Shown: positions 14,757 to 22,896, numbered from the stretch's first letter. The stretch: DNA of 25,174 nucleotides from Acidilobaceae archaeon (GCA_026985385.1 JALSQM010000140.1:1-25174); one strand, 5' to 3'. Translations and numbers: made by a program. The notes: generated by a model not told the origin, from the letters alone.

Positions 14757-17081
14757 CTAGAGGGCCTCTAGGAGGCCCATCTTAGCGGCTCCAACCATGA
14801 TCTGGCCCACCGCCACCCCTCCATCGCCCGGTGGGAGCCTCCTCTGGAGCTCAACCCTGAGCCCCTGAGCGTTGGCGGCCTCCCTCACGCCTTGAACTAT
14901 GTATGTGTTCACCGAGGCGCCCCCCGAGAGGAGTATAGCTCTGCCCGCTGTGCTGGCAGCCTTAGCTGCTGCCTCGCCGAGTGCTCTGCCGAGGCCTCTT
15001 AGAGCGGTTATGGCGAGATCCCTTATGGGGATCCCCTCCTCGATGGACTCAATGAGCCATGAGATGAGGCTGGGGGTGTCCACAATCAAGCGCCCGTCAA
15101 CCATGTTGAGGGGCGGTGTGTAGCCCATATCCCTCCCTCCACGGGCGGCCGCCTCAAGCTTCATGGCCTGCTCCCCCTCATAGGTCCTCCTCCAGGCTAC
15201 CCCGAGGAGCGCTGAGATGGCGTCCAAGGTCCTACCCATACTCGTCGTCACGGGGGCTAGCCCCTTCTCGGCTTGGCGGTAGGCTATCCTAGCCTCCCTC
15301 TCACCGTAGGGTAGCTTGTCGAGGAGGCCGCGTCTCCTCAGGATATCAAGTGTCTCCTCCTCCGTGTAGCCCGAGGACTCTAGGAGGCCTATGAGGCCCC
15401 TCACAGACCATATCACGGCCCTCTCACCGCCTGGCAGGGGGAAGGGGTGTAGGTGGCCTATCCTCTCGAAGTCCTCGTACGATGCTAGGAGGATCTCGCC
15501 GCCCCACACGCCTCCATCGACGCCATAGCCTGTGCCATCTATGGTTATCGCAACAGCCCTAGAGCCTGGGGGGTAGCCGTGCTCTGCCATGGCACTCGCA
15601 GCGTGTGCGTGGTGGTGTTGAACCTCCACGAGCTCTGCCCCGTAGTCGGATGCCAGCCTTAAGGCGGTCTCCCTACTATGGTAGGCCGGGTGCATGTCCA
15701 TCGCTATGAAGGCGGGTTTGAGCCTGTAGACTGATATGAACCACCTGAGCTCCCTCTCCAGGTCGCCCAGGTTGCCGGGGTCGTCTAGATCCCCTATGTA
15801 TTGGGTGGGCACTATTTTATCCTCGAAGGACACGGCCCCCACAACCTGCAGCTCAGCGCCGACGGCCGCGGCCTCCGGGAGGGCCGCCCTAACCCTGAGC
15901 CAAGCCGGGGCGTAGCCCCTAGACCTCCTCAGGAAGACGGGTTCTCCATCAGTGTACCTTAAGACACTATCATCCACCCTATGGACTATCCTCCTCTCGT
16001 GGGCTACTATATAATCGACTACATCGGAGAGCTCCTCTAACACGCATTTAAGCGTGGTGCACATGGGGGATCCCGACTTGTTGCCACTAGTCATTATCAG
16101 GAACCCGTCTCTGACCCTGCGGAGTAGCAGCACCTGGAAGCCGGTGTAGGGTAGCATGACGCCCAGCGTGTCCAGCCCCGGGGCAACAAGCTCCGAGACC
16201 CTGGAGCCCGCTCGCTTGGGGAGGAGGAGTATGGGCCTCTCAGGCGATCTCAGGAGGCTACAGGCCCCTGGGGGAGGCTCCGTTATCTCCTCGACTACCC
16301 CGCAGTCCCTGGCCATTAGGGCGAAGGGTTTGGAGGGCCTCCTCTTCCTCCTCCTGAGCTCTTCGACTACATCATCCCTCGAGGCTATGGCTGCTATGTG
16401 GAACCCCCCCACGCCCTTGAGGGCTATTATGGAGCCCTCCTCGAGCCTCTCCGCCGCCCACTCGACGGGGTCGTCTACTCTTAGCAGGCGGCCTTTAGCG
16501 TCGTACACGAATGTCTTAGGCCCGCAGCGTGGGCAGCTTATTCCCTGAGCGTGGAACCTCCTAATGTTACCGGGGTCACTATAGTCCCTCCTGCAGGCGT
16601 TGCAGAGGGGGAAGTCCCTCATCGAGGTATTCTCCCTATCGTAGGGGACGCCATACATCATCGAGAACCTGGGCCCGCACCAGGCGCAGCTGTTCCAGTA
16701 GTAGCGGTAGAACCTGCTCTTGGGGTCGAGTATCTCTCTAACGCAGTCATCGCATATGCCGAAGTCGGGGGGTATCATGCTCCTCCTGCTCTGTGATTTG
16801 GAGCTCCTCTCTATTCTGAAGGACGTAAACCCCCGGGGCTCTATCTCTTCCACGTGTAACTCCTCTATGCGTGCGGGGGGAGGCTTCTCCCTCTCAAGGC
16901 GGTTAAGGAACGAGCTCACACTAGCCTCGCTACCCTCTATTACTATCTCGACCTCGCTACCCCCCAGGTTCCTCACATAGCCGCTTAGACCCTCCGAGAC
17001 GGCTAGCCTGTATATGAAGGGTCTGAAGCCGACGCCCTGCACTATACCCACTACCCTGAGCCTTAGCGCCTTCACAGCCAT
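14757..17081 (-). CDS. hypF: Carbamoyltransferase HypF
   Basis: A 774-residue multidomain enzyme that turns carbamoyl phosphate into the carbamoyl group loaded on HypE, the source of the cyanide ligands. Residues 1-95 are an acylphosphatase domain (GIVQGVGFRPFIYRLA). Residues 105-190 hold four Cys pairs for two zinc sites (C110/C113, C132/C135, C160/C163, C183/C186). A YrdC-like domain follows, with ALKGVGGFHIA and KRRPSKPFALMAR, and then the Kae1-like domain with VQHHHAHAAS, IDGTGYGVDGGVWGGE and LSGGASVNTYI. Length is normal and no key residue seems lost. ATG 17081 is preceded by GGGGGGCT. It follows hypE by 46 bases and ends 13 bases from the convergent protease gene. Confidence 0.97.
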   Translation of the reverse strand: MAVKALRLRVVGIVQGVGFRPFIYRLAVSEGLSGYVRNLGGSEVEIVIEGSEASVSSFLNRLEREKPPPARIEELHVEEIEPRGFTSFRIERSSKSQSRRSMIPPDFGICDDCVREILDPKSRFYRYYWNSCAWCGPRFSMMYGVPYDRENTSMRDFPLCNACRRDYSDPGNIRRFHAQGISCPRCGPKTFVYDAKGRLLRVDDPVEWAAERLEEGSIIALKGVGGFHIAAIASRDDVVEELRRRKRRPSKPFALMARDCGVVEEITEPPPGACSLLRSPERPILLLPKRAGSRVSELVAPGLDTLGVMLPYTGFQVLLLRRVRDGFLIMTSGNKSGSPMCTTLKCVLEELSDVVDYIVAHERRIVHRVDDSVLRYTDGEPVFLRRSRGYAPAWLRVRAALPEAAAVGAELQVVGAVSFEDKIVPTQYIGDLDDPGNLGDLERELRWFISVYRLKPAFIAMDMHPAYHSRETALRLASDYGAELVEVQHHHAHAASAMAEHGYPPGSRAVAITIDGTGYGVDGGVWGGEILLASYEDFERIGHLHPFPLPGGERAVIWSVRGLIGLLESSGYTEEETLDILRRRGLLDKLPYGEREARIAYRQAEKGLAPVTTSMGRTLDAISALLGVAWRRTYEGEQAMKLEAAARGGRDMGYTPPLNMVDGRLIVDTPSLISWLIESIEEGIPIRDLAITALRGLGRALGEAAAKAASTAGRAILLSGGASVNTYIVQGVREAANAQGLRVELQRRLPPGDGGVAVGQIMVGAAKMGLLEAL

Positions 17082-17127
17082 CAGCTAGCCCCCCAGTGAC
17101 GCTCGAGGCTTACCTTCACGCGTCGAG

Positions 17128-18195
17128 CTAGCATATTCTCGGGACTATCTCCCCACTTGGGGGCTCGAGTATCCTTACACCGCCTGTAATGCTTCTCAGG
17201 AGTACTCTACCAGCGTGACTCGGGTTGGAGGGCTTGTATACCTCCCCCACCATAGATGCCTCCCTGTAGCCGAGCCTATGCATGTAGTCTAGTATCTCGT
17301 CGGCTACGCTTGGATCCACGGCTAACACCGCTACCCCCTCACTTGCCAGGCTGAGGGGGTCAACACCGAGCATTTCAGCGTACTCCCTAACCTGCTCCCG
17401 AACCGGTATACTCGACTCATCAACCACTATTACGGTGCCCGTGAGCTGGGCCCAGTCGTTTAGGAGCATTGATAGTCCTCCGCGCGTGGGGTCGCCTGCT
17501 CCGTGTATGCGGCCCCTATACTCCTTGAGGAGGGGCAGCATTAGATCGGTTAGCGGCTTCACGTCACTCTTGACATTAAACTTGACCCCTATCTCCTGCT
17601 GGCTCGCAAGTATAGCGGCTCCGTGATCGCCAAGGTACCCGCTTACTATAATCTTATCGCCGGGCCTTATTTTGTCGTCCCTTATAGGCTCGCCTTCGAC
17701 AACGCCCAGGCCGGTCGAGGATATGACTACCCCGTCTATCTCTCCCCGCGGCATCACCTTGAAGTCTCCCCCGATGAGGCTCACGCCATGCTTGTAGAGT
17801 GTCTCCGTATAGCTCCGCGTTATAGTGAGGAGCTTCTCGAATTCGAATCCCTCCTCTACGATGACCGCGTCCAACGCTGCCAGGGGCCTGGCTCCAGCCA
17901 TTAGGAGGTCGTTTATCGTACCGCTGGCCGCCAGCACCCCTAGATCTCCCCCGGGGAAGAAGAGGGGCTTAACCGTGTAGGAGTCTATGGTCACGGCTAA
18001 GTAGCCGTTGTCTATGGGTATCAGAGCCGAGTCATCGAGGATGTCGAGGCCCGTGCCCCCCTTGACGGTCCAGTACTCCCTGGGGACAAGGGCTCTTATG
18101 ATCCTCTCTATCACCTCCTTAGTCTCCCTACCCCCCGCGCCGTGTGCTAGAGTTACGCGCTTCCACATCCTTATGAACCAAGTCAACGAGCTCAC
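17128..18195 (-). CDS. hypE: Hydrogenase maturation protein HypE
   Basis: A 355-residue PurM-like protein that dehydrates the carbamoyl group from HypF to a thiocyanate on its C-terminal Cys and passes cyanide to the HypC-HypD iron. LAHGAGGRETKEVI is the typical N-terminal motif, then SYTVKPLFFPGGDLGVLAASGTINDLLMAGA and IHGAGDPTRGG. The protein ends in IVPRIC, with the essential terminal Cys. GTG 18195 overlaps the hypC stop in GTGA, so it is coupled to hypC; an internal ATG at 18168 (MWKRVTLAHGAGG) would give the more usual N terminus and cannot be excluded. Confidence 0.97.
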   Translation of the reverse strand: MSSLTWFIRMWKRVTLAHGAGGRETKEVIERIIRALVPREYWTVKGGTGLDILDDSALIPIDNGYLAVTIDSYTVKPLFFPGGDLGVLAASGTINDLLMAGARPLAALDAVIVEEGFEFEKLLTITRSYTETLYKHGVSLIGGDFKVMPRGEIDGVVISSTGLGVVEGEPIRDDKIRPGDKIIVSGYLGDHGAAILASQQEIGVKFNVKSDVKPLTDLMLPLLKEYRGRIHGAGDPTRGGLSMLLNDWAQLTGTVIVVDESSIPVREQVREYAEMLGVDPLSLASEGVAVLAVDPSVADEILDYMHRLGYREASMVGEVYKPSNPSHAGRVLLRSITGGVRILEPPSGEIVPRIC

Positions 18196-18476
18196 CCGCC
18201 ATAAGTGGGCTCACTAGGATAGGAGAGGCTCCTCAATAGCTCGTCGGCCTTCTTCTCCAAATCCTCGCGGAACTCGTTAAGCATCCGAAGTAGCTCGTCG
18301 AGCTTCTCATCTTTAAGCTTTTCTATTATTACACCGGCATGTACTATAACTATGTCGCCGGGCTTCACATCCTCATATGTGGCCCCTAGAACCTCCCGCT
18401 CGACGCCGTCGCCGAAGTCGACGAGTGCCACGTCACCCCTAACGGCCTTCACGAGCGCGGGCACACCTAAGCACAA
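18192..18476 (-). CDS. hypC: Hydrogenase maturation chaperone HypC
   Basis: A 94-residue chaperone that carries the iron being fitted with CN and CO between HypD and the large subunit. It starts MCLGVPA; the N-terminal Cys2 is the essential ligand. The beta-barrel part runs through VKPGDIVIVHAGVIIEKL. The C-terminal third, KDEKLDELLRMLNEFREDLEKKADELLRSL, is a long charged helix, somewhat longer than the short tail of many HypC proteins. It overlaps hypE by four bases and has a TATA-like element of its own upstream, 70 bases after hypD. Confidence 0.96.
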   Translation of the reverse strand: MCLGVPALVKAVRGDVALVDFGDGVEREVLGATYEDVKPGDIVIVHAGVIIEKLKDEKLDELLRMLNEFREDLEKKADELLRSLSYPSEPTYGG

Positions 18477-18511
18477 GACTCCGCCCTTAGAGCGGGATTA
18501 TTGAAAGTCCC

Positions 18512-18522
18512 TATTATTTTTA
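18512..18522 (-). promoter_or_regulatory. TATA-like element upstream of hypC
   Basis: On the minus strand CTAAAAATAATA lies at about 18523-18512 in the 70-base gap between hypD and hypC, roughly 40 bases before the hypC ATG. This suggests that hypC-hypE-hypF can be transcribed separately from hypD. A GC-rich inverted pair (CCGCCC, GAGCGG) lies between it and the gene. Confidence 0.4.
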
Positions 18523-18546
18523 GCCCCGCAGGCCTCGGGGAGAGTA

Positions 18547-19725
18547 CTACTTGAGGCCGATGCCCCTCGCTATCTCCTCTGCAAGGCCCCCGCCCCCGAA
18601 TCTAGCCCATACAGCGCATGTGCCCTCACTGCTGACCATGCATGGCCCATAGGGGGTCCCGGGTGTACAGACCTTCATGAAGAGGGGGCAGTCAGTGGGC
18701 CTCGCCATGCCTAGGGTTACCTCCGCGCACCTGCAGCCCGGGGGGAGGTCGTAGCTCCACTCGTCGGGGCCGGGCTCTCTAATACCGTATTGGAGTAGTG
18801 CATCGTGGATCCTATACTTATCTCTAAAGGCTAAGCCGCTCTCAGGGACAAAGCCTATCCCCCTCCACGCGGCGTCTACTACATCGCAGCACTCGGCGAT
18901 CATCTTCTGAGCGGTTCTATTACCCTCCCAGGTCACTACCCTAGAGTACTCGTTCACAAGCATGGGCTCCCCCCTGGAGAGCTGCCTGAGTATCTCCATG
19001 ACTGCGAGTAGCACGTCGACGGGCTCGAAGCCCGCGACGACGGTTGGTATGCCGTAGTCCTCCACCACGAACCTCCAAGCCTTCGCCCCTACTATCGTTG
19101 AGACGTGGCCGGGCGCTATCACCCCCCTAATAGGGTTCTCCCTATGCCTCTCGAAGGTGTACCTCATTATCGGCGGGGTTAGCCTGTGCACGTTTATTAT
19201 GGTGAGGTTGGAGGGGAGCATGCCCCTCACGACGGGCGCGGCTGTGGCGGGGGCCGTTGTCTCGAAGCCGACTGCTAGGAACACGCTGTCCTTACCCTCT
19301 CTAGAGGCCCTCCTTATAGCGTCTAGGATGCTATAGACTACGACGACATCGCCCCCAGCCGCTCTAGCCTCCTCTAGGCTCCGAATCCCCCCACCCGGGC
19401 GTCCAGAGCCCGGGAGCTTGTAGGCGTCACCATAAGTGTATACCCTGACGCCCTCAAGGCTGAGTTTTATCGCCGTGTCAACGTAGAAGGCCGGTGTAAC
19501 ACAGACAGGGCACCCCGGCCCAGCTACAAGCTCCACCTCGGGGGGCATAAGGCTCCTCAGCCCGTAGTGGGTTATCGTATACTCGTGAGTCCCACAGAAG
19601 TCCATGATCTTAATTGGGGCCTGACCCACCGCCTCAACAGCCTTCGGCGCCAGCTCGCGGATCTTCGCTAGTATAGCGTTAACCAGGGGGCCCCCGCGGA
19701 GGAGGGCCAACGCCTTACCGGACAA
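18547..19725 (-). CDS. hypD: Hydrogenase maturation protein HypD
   Basis: A 392-residue iron-sulfur protein that, with HypC, holds the iron on which the CN and CO ligands are assembled. CGTHE (C44) and GPGCPVC (C72, C75) are the redox and iron-binding motifs. The C-terminal Cys set (CRC, DCPLF, KVCTPG, GPCMVSSEGTC) includes the ligands of the [4Fe-4S] cluster. GFETTAPATA and GFEPVDVL are also typical. Start TTG 19725 has GGGGGGCT upstream. Its own TATA box lies about 38 bases before the start, so it need not depend on the LysE-type gene 76 bases upstream. Confidence 0.96.
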   Translation of the reverse strand: MSGKALALLRGGPLVNAILAKIRELAPKAVEAVGQAPIKIMDFCGTHEYTITHYGLRSLMPPEVELVAGPGCPVCVTPAFYVDTAIKLSLEGVRVYTYGDAYKLPGSGRPGGGIRSLEEARAAGGDVVVVYSILDAIRRASREGKDSVFLAVGFETTAPATAAPVVRGMLPSNLTIINVHRLTPPIMRYTFERHRENPIRGVIAPGHVSTIVGAKAWRFVVEDYGIPTVVAGFEPVDVLLAVMEILRQLSRGEPMLVNEYSRVVTWEGNRTAQKMIAECCDVVDAAWRGIGFVPESGLAFRDKYRIHDALLQYGIREPGPDEWSYDLPPGCRCAEVTLGMARPTDCPLFMKVCTPGTPYGPCMVSSEGTCAVWARFGGGGLAEEIARGIGLK

Positions 19726-19755
19726 GAGAGCCCCCCGCAGCTATCACCGGCGGGG

Positions 19756-19768
19756 ATAAGTTTAAAGC
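19756..19768 (-). promoter_or_regulatory. hypD promoter TATA box
   Basis: The minus strand reads GCTTTAAACTTAT at 19768-19756, the only AT-rich element in the gap between the LysE-type gene and hypD. Centred about 38 bases before TTG 19725, it would start transcription about a dozen bases upstream of the start codon. Confidence 0.45.
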
Positions 19769-19800
19769 CCTTAACTACAACCACGAGAGGCCCGATAAGG

Positions 19801-20472
19801 CTATCCACGCCGCGCTCCCGGAACACGTGATCCGGGGGTTCGGAGGGCCCTCCAGGCGAATAGTGCTGCATAGTACCACAGCACCAGGGAGAGTAGGCCC
19901 AGGAGTATCCTGTAGGGCGTAGACCCCATGGCGGCGGCAAGTCCTCCGCCAGCCGCTAGGAGTCCTAGCCATGCGAAGTCCATCCAGACGTGGGCGGGGT
20001 ACATCACGGCCAGCCCCCAGGGTATCTCTGCCGACTCCTCCAGTAGGGGGAACCCCGCTGTAGCCCACCACGCCAGGAAGTAGGGGTTGAGGCCGGTGTA
20101 TGCAACCCCGAGTAGGAAGGCCCCGAGGAGGCCTCCACCAGCCAGTAGGGTGGCGTTGCCTGATAGGCTCGCCCCCTTGAGGGCTGCCTCCGATAGGCCT
20201 GCGGCGAAGAAGGCGGTGAAGCCCGCCATAACCGCCATGAGAGCCCTGCCAGCGCCCCCCCTGAGGAGCCCTCTCACCCTGCCCGCGGCCCTGGTGAGGG
20301 CTGCCACGTAGGGGAGCTCGAATGCAGCGTGGCCCAGAGCCACGGCTAGGCCCCCCAGGAGGCCCAGGCTCGACCCTACAGCTACGGCGGCCGCCGTGAG
20401 GGGCCCGGGGCTCAAGGCGCCGCTTGGGGTTATGAGTAGGGTCTTAGCTAGTAGGCTCCTCCTGGAAGGCAA
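19801..20472 (-). CDS. LysE/RhtB-family membrane exporter
   Basis: A 223-residue membrane protein with about six hydrophobic segments, the size of LysE/RhtB exporters. The N-terminal SPGPLTAAAVAVGSSLGLLGGLAVALGH is the family signature (S-P-G-P, then G-x-x-x-G repeats and GH), and NPYFLAWWATAG in the middle corresponds to the second conserved repeat. Members export amino acids or metal ions; the substrate cannot be read here. TTG 20472 is the likely start; a GC hairpin sits just before it. It lies upstream of hypD on the same strand but separated by a promoter, so a hydrogenase link is not shown. Confidence 0.75.
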   Translation of the reverse strand: MPSRRSLLAKTLLITPSGALSPGPLTAAAVAVGSSLGLLGGLAVALGHAAFELPYVAALTRAAGRVRGLLRGGAGRALMAVMAGFTAFFAAGLSEAALKGASLSGNATLLAGGGLLGAFLLGVAYTGLNPYFLAWWATAGFPLLEESAEIPWGLAVMYPAHVWMDFAWLGLLAAGGGLAAAMGSTPYRILLGLLSLVLWYYAALFAWRALRTPGSRVPGARRG

Positions 20473-20477
20473 TACCC

Positions 20478-20496
20478 GCGGCCCCTAGGGGGCCGC
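20478..20496 (-). promoter_or_regulatory. GC-rich hairpin just before LysE-type start
   Basis: GCGGCCCC at 20478-20485 and GGGGCCGC at 20489-20496 form a perfect 8-bp stem with a three-base loop. It ends five bases before the proposed TTG start at 20472 and would occupy the place of a ribosome binding site. It may control translation or belong to the end of the upstream transcript. Confidence 0.4.
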
Positions 20497-20511
20497 AGGG
20501 TGTTCTGGTTG

Positions 20512-20516
20512 AAAAA
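20512..20516 (-). terminator. T-tract after acyl-CoA dehydrogenase
   Basis: The minus strand has TTTTT eight bases after the acyl-CoA dehydrogenase stop at 20525. A short oligo-T tract of this kind is enough to end transcription in archaea. Confidence 0.4.
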
Positions 20517-20524
20517 CCCCGCGG

Positions 20525-21688
20525 TTAGTCGGGCCTTATCTTGCCTAGTAGGTACCTTGTTATCACGAGTTTCTGGACCTCATTGGTCCCATCGCCTATC
20601 TCTATCATCTTTATGTCCCTGTAGTACCTCTCAACGGGGCTCTCCTTGCTATACCCTATGCCTCCGAGCACCTGCATGGCGAGTCTCACGAGGTCCGTGC
20701 CGTATCTGGCCGTGAAGTACTTGGCCATGCTCGAGTAGAGTATGTAGTCGGGGTGCCCCTGATCGGCCTTCCAGGCTGCCGTGTAGATTAGGAGCCTCGA
20801 CGCCTCGAGGAGGGTCTTCATGTGGGAGATCATGGAGAGAACCATCTGATGCTCTATTATGGGCACGCCCATGCTCTCCCTCTCCCTAGCGTACTTGAAG
20901 GCCTCCTCGAACGCTGCCTGCATGACTCCCAGGCCCGTGGCCGCCGTAGTGATCCTGCCCTCGTTTAGGGCCATCATAACCTCCTTGAAGCCCCTGCCGG
21001 GCTCTCCCACTATGTGATCCTCGGGTACCCTGCAGTCGTCGAAGTACACGAGGCTCGTGCCGCTGCCCCTGTAGCCCATCATCTCCAGCTTCGAGACCTT
21101 CACGCAGGGCTTCCTATCGACTAGGAAGAGGGTTATCCCCCTATGCCTCTCCTCCGGTTTACCGGTTCTCGCCGCCACCAGGAAGAAGTCGGCGTAGACC
21201 CCGTTTGTTATGAACATCTTCTGACCGCTTATCACGTACTCGTCCCCATCCTTGACAGCCCTAGTGGTGAGGGCGGCAGCATCGGTTCCACAGCAGGGCT
21301 CCGTTAGGGCGAAGGCCCCTATAGCGCCCTTAGCGAGCCTGCCGAGGTACTCCTCCTTCAACTCCTTGCTGGCGTAGCGGACTATGGGGTAGGCCACCAT
21401 GCTACCGCTGACTGTCGCCATTATGCCTATCGCACTACTCACCCTAGCAAGCTCCTCCACTGTTACAACAGCCTCTAGGAGCGAGAGGCCGGGGCCCCCG
21501 TACTCCTCGGGCACCCTCATGGCGAAGTAGCCCATCTCAGCCACGCGGCGGAGAAGCTCCTCGGGCACCGTGTTCTCCCTATCAATCCTCTCAGCGTATG
21601 GCGCCACCTCGCTCTCCGCGAACTCCCTGACCGACTTCCTCACAAGCTGGACGTCCTCGGTCTCATACGGTAGGCTCAAGCCCAACAC
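20525..21688 (-). CDS. Acyl-CoA dehydrogenase
   Basis: A 387-residue FAD enzyme that introduces a trans-2 double bond into acyl-CoA. The helical N-terminal domain has VPEEYGGPGLSLLEA, the middle beta domain has FALTEPCCGTDAAAL and SGQKMFITNG (FAD contacts), and the C-terminal domain has ERESMGVPIIEHQ, QVLGGIGYSKESPVERYYRDIKM and IEIGDGTNEVQKLVI. In the short-chain enzymes the catalytic Glu sits in the position read here as Asp (GDGT rather than YEGT); catalysis may use this Asp or another Glu. No electron-transfer flavoprotein is nearby. GTG 21688 has no ribosome site and lies about 28 bases from a TATA box, so the mRNA is probably leaderless. Confidence 0.94.
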   Translation of the reverse strand: MLGLSLPYETEDVQLVRKSVREFAESEVAPYAERIDRENTVPEELLRRVAEMGYFAMRVPEEYGGPGLSLLEAVVTVEELARVSSAIGIMATVSGSMVAYPIVRYASKELKEEYLGRLAKGAIGAFALTEPCCGTDAAALTTRAVKDGDEYVISGQKMFITNGVYADFFLVAARTGKPEERHRGITLFLVDRKPCVKVSKLEMMGYRGSGTSLVYFDDCRVPEDHIVGEPGRGFKEVMMALNEGRITTAATGLGVMQAAFEEAFKYARERESMGVPIIEHQMVLSMISHMKTLLEASRLLIYTAAWKADQGHPDYILYSSMAKYFTARYGTDLVRLAMQVLGGIGYSKESPVERYYRDIKMIEIGDGTNEVQKLVITRYLLGKIRPD

Positions 21689-21713
21689 CGGGGCTAGGAG
21701 GTGTTTATGGGGG

Positions 21714-21719
21714 TATAAT
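21714..21719 (-). promoter_or_regulatory. TATA box of leaderless acyl-CoA dehydrogenase mRNA
   Basis: ATTATA on the minus strand at 21719-21714 lies about 28 bases from GTG 21688. With usual archaeal spacing the transcript would begin at, or within a few bases of, the start codon. Confidence 0.4.
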
Positions 21720-21776
21720 GGGGTGGGAGCCCGGGCTGTCTATGTATCAGCCTCCAAGCGGCTCCGAGGAGCGGCC

Positions 21777-22862
21777 TTAGGCCTTCTGCTCCCTCCTCTT
21801 CCACGTCCTGGGGTAGAGGCCTGGCTCCATCACCACCCTCCTAAGCCTGAAGGCTATCCCCCTCCTCTCGCTGATGACCTGCTCGCTGCTCATCTCGGCC
21901 GTAGCCAGGGCTACTAGCTCCCCCTTGAGGGTGAGCACTGCCACGGTGTCACCAGGCTTTATGCCCTCGTGGAGCATAACTATCCCGGGGACCGCGAGGG
22001 GGGCGCCGTGGATTAAGCTTTCAACGGCTGTATCCCTGACCACCACCTTTGGCAGGTGGCATATGCTGAACTCGCCTGGGAGCACGACTTTCCGGAGGAG
22101 GTCGTCCTTGCCCTCCTCCCTGAACCTGTAGAGGGCCTCCGCCACGTCCTGTAGCCTCACGAGCCCCCTATCCTCCGTGAAGGGGCCGGTCCTAGTCCTC
22201 CTCAACTCCCTCATGTGAGCGCCGACGCCGAGCACCAAGCCCACGTCCCAGCAGAGCTTCCTCATGTAGGTCCCCGCCTCGCTCGCGATCCTTAGGAGGG
22301 CATACCTACCCGTGTACTCCAGCAGCTCGATCTCGTGGACAACCTTCACTCGGAGGCTCCTCTTCACACTACTCCTAACCGGGGGCCTCTGGTAGATCCT
22401 GCCGGTGAACTCAGAGAGAACCTCCCTAAGCCTCTCCTCGCTCACGGGCCTGTGGAGCTGCATGACACACACGTACTCCTTGCTGGAGTGCATAACGCTC
22501 CCGACGACCCTAGTCATCCTCTGGAGTGCAACGGGCAGGACACCGGTGACCTTGGGGTATCCCCGCCCCACTCCCTAGGGGGTGTGGGGCTCTAGGGTGC
22601 CCCCGTGTCCTGCCCGTTGCACCCCGAACATCCTCTTGACCCATGCTACGACCTCGTGGCTCGTGGGGCCGGGGGGCTTGTCTAGGTTGATCACCCCGTA
22701 CTCTATGTACTTGCCTATAGGCCTCTCACGCGGCAGCCAGCCGTATCGCGGGTCAGTGGGCTCGCCCTCAAGCTTCACAAGCCACCTCCTATTGTAGCCG
22801 CAGAACTCGTCTATCTCCCTTATGAAGCTCATCCCCTCCTTCGTCACATCCCGCTCCTCCAA
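21777..22862 (-). CDS. cbf5: tRNA/rRNA pseudouridine synthase Cbf5 (TruB family), split by an intron
   Basis: Two exons, 22862-22592 and 22558-21777, joined after removal of a 33-nt intron, encode 350 residues. Cbf5 (archaeal dyskerin) is the catalytic subunit of the H/ACA RNP that converts uridine to pseudouridine in rRNA and can also act on tRNA. The joined motif reads GHGGTLDPKVTGVLP, the exact TruB active-site motif with catalytic Asp91; without splicing it reads GTLEPHTP and stops. INLDKPPGPTSHEVV precedes it, and a C-terminal PUA domain follows (VVVRDTAVESLIHGAPLAVPGIV ... GELVALATAEM). Start TTG 22862 is listed; GTG 22847 has an ideal ribosome site (GGAGGAG) and is a serious alternative. 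It diverges from the DtxR-type gene. Confidence 0.93.
22526..22622. repeat. Perfect 18-bp inverted repeat in cbf5 exons flanking the intron
   Basis: GTGCAACGGGCAGGACAC at 22526-22543 and its exact reverse complement at 22605-22622 lie in exon 2 and exon 1. In the pre-mRNA they form an 18-bp exon-exon stem that brings the intron ends together. Both arms encode conserved Cbf5 residues (around GVQRAGH and GVLPVAL). Confidence 0.9.
22559..22591 (-). other. 33-nt archaeal bulge-helix-bulge intron in cbf5 mRNA
   Basis: On the minus strand, bulge AGA (22593-22591) and bulge ATA (22560-22558) are separated by a 4-bp helix (CCCT 22597-22594 with GGGG 22564-22561, one G-U pair). Beyond the first bulge lies a 7-bp intron helix (GCCCCAC 22590-22584 with GTGGGGC 22571-22565) closed by a 12-base loop. 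Cutting each bulge after its second base joins G|AC, restoring Asp and the frame. The intron contains an in-frame TAG. BHB introns in crenarchaeal cbf5 genes, cut by the tRNA splicing endonuclease, are established knowledge. Confidence 0.9.
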
Positions 22863-22896
22863 GGCCTCCGCTCCCCAGCGCTTGAGGCCCTTAGCC

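Noticed and set aside
22559..22862. cbf5 as a pseudogene or as two separate genes because of an in-frame TAG
   Set aside because: The break falls at a BHB structure, and removing 33 nt restores the exact conserved active-site motif. Both halves are otherwise intact.
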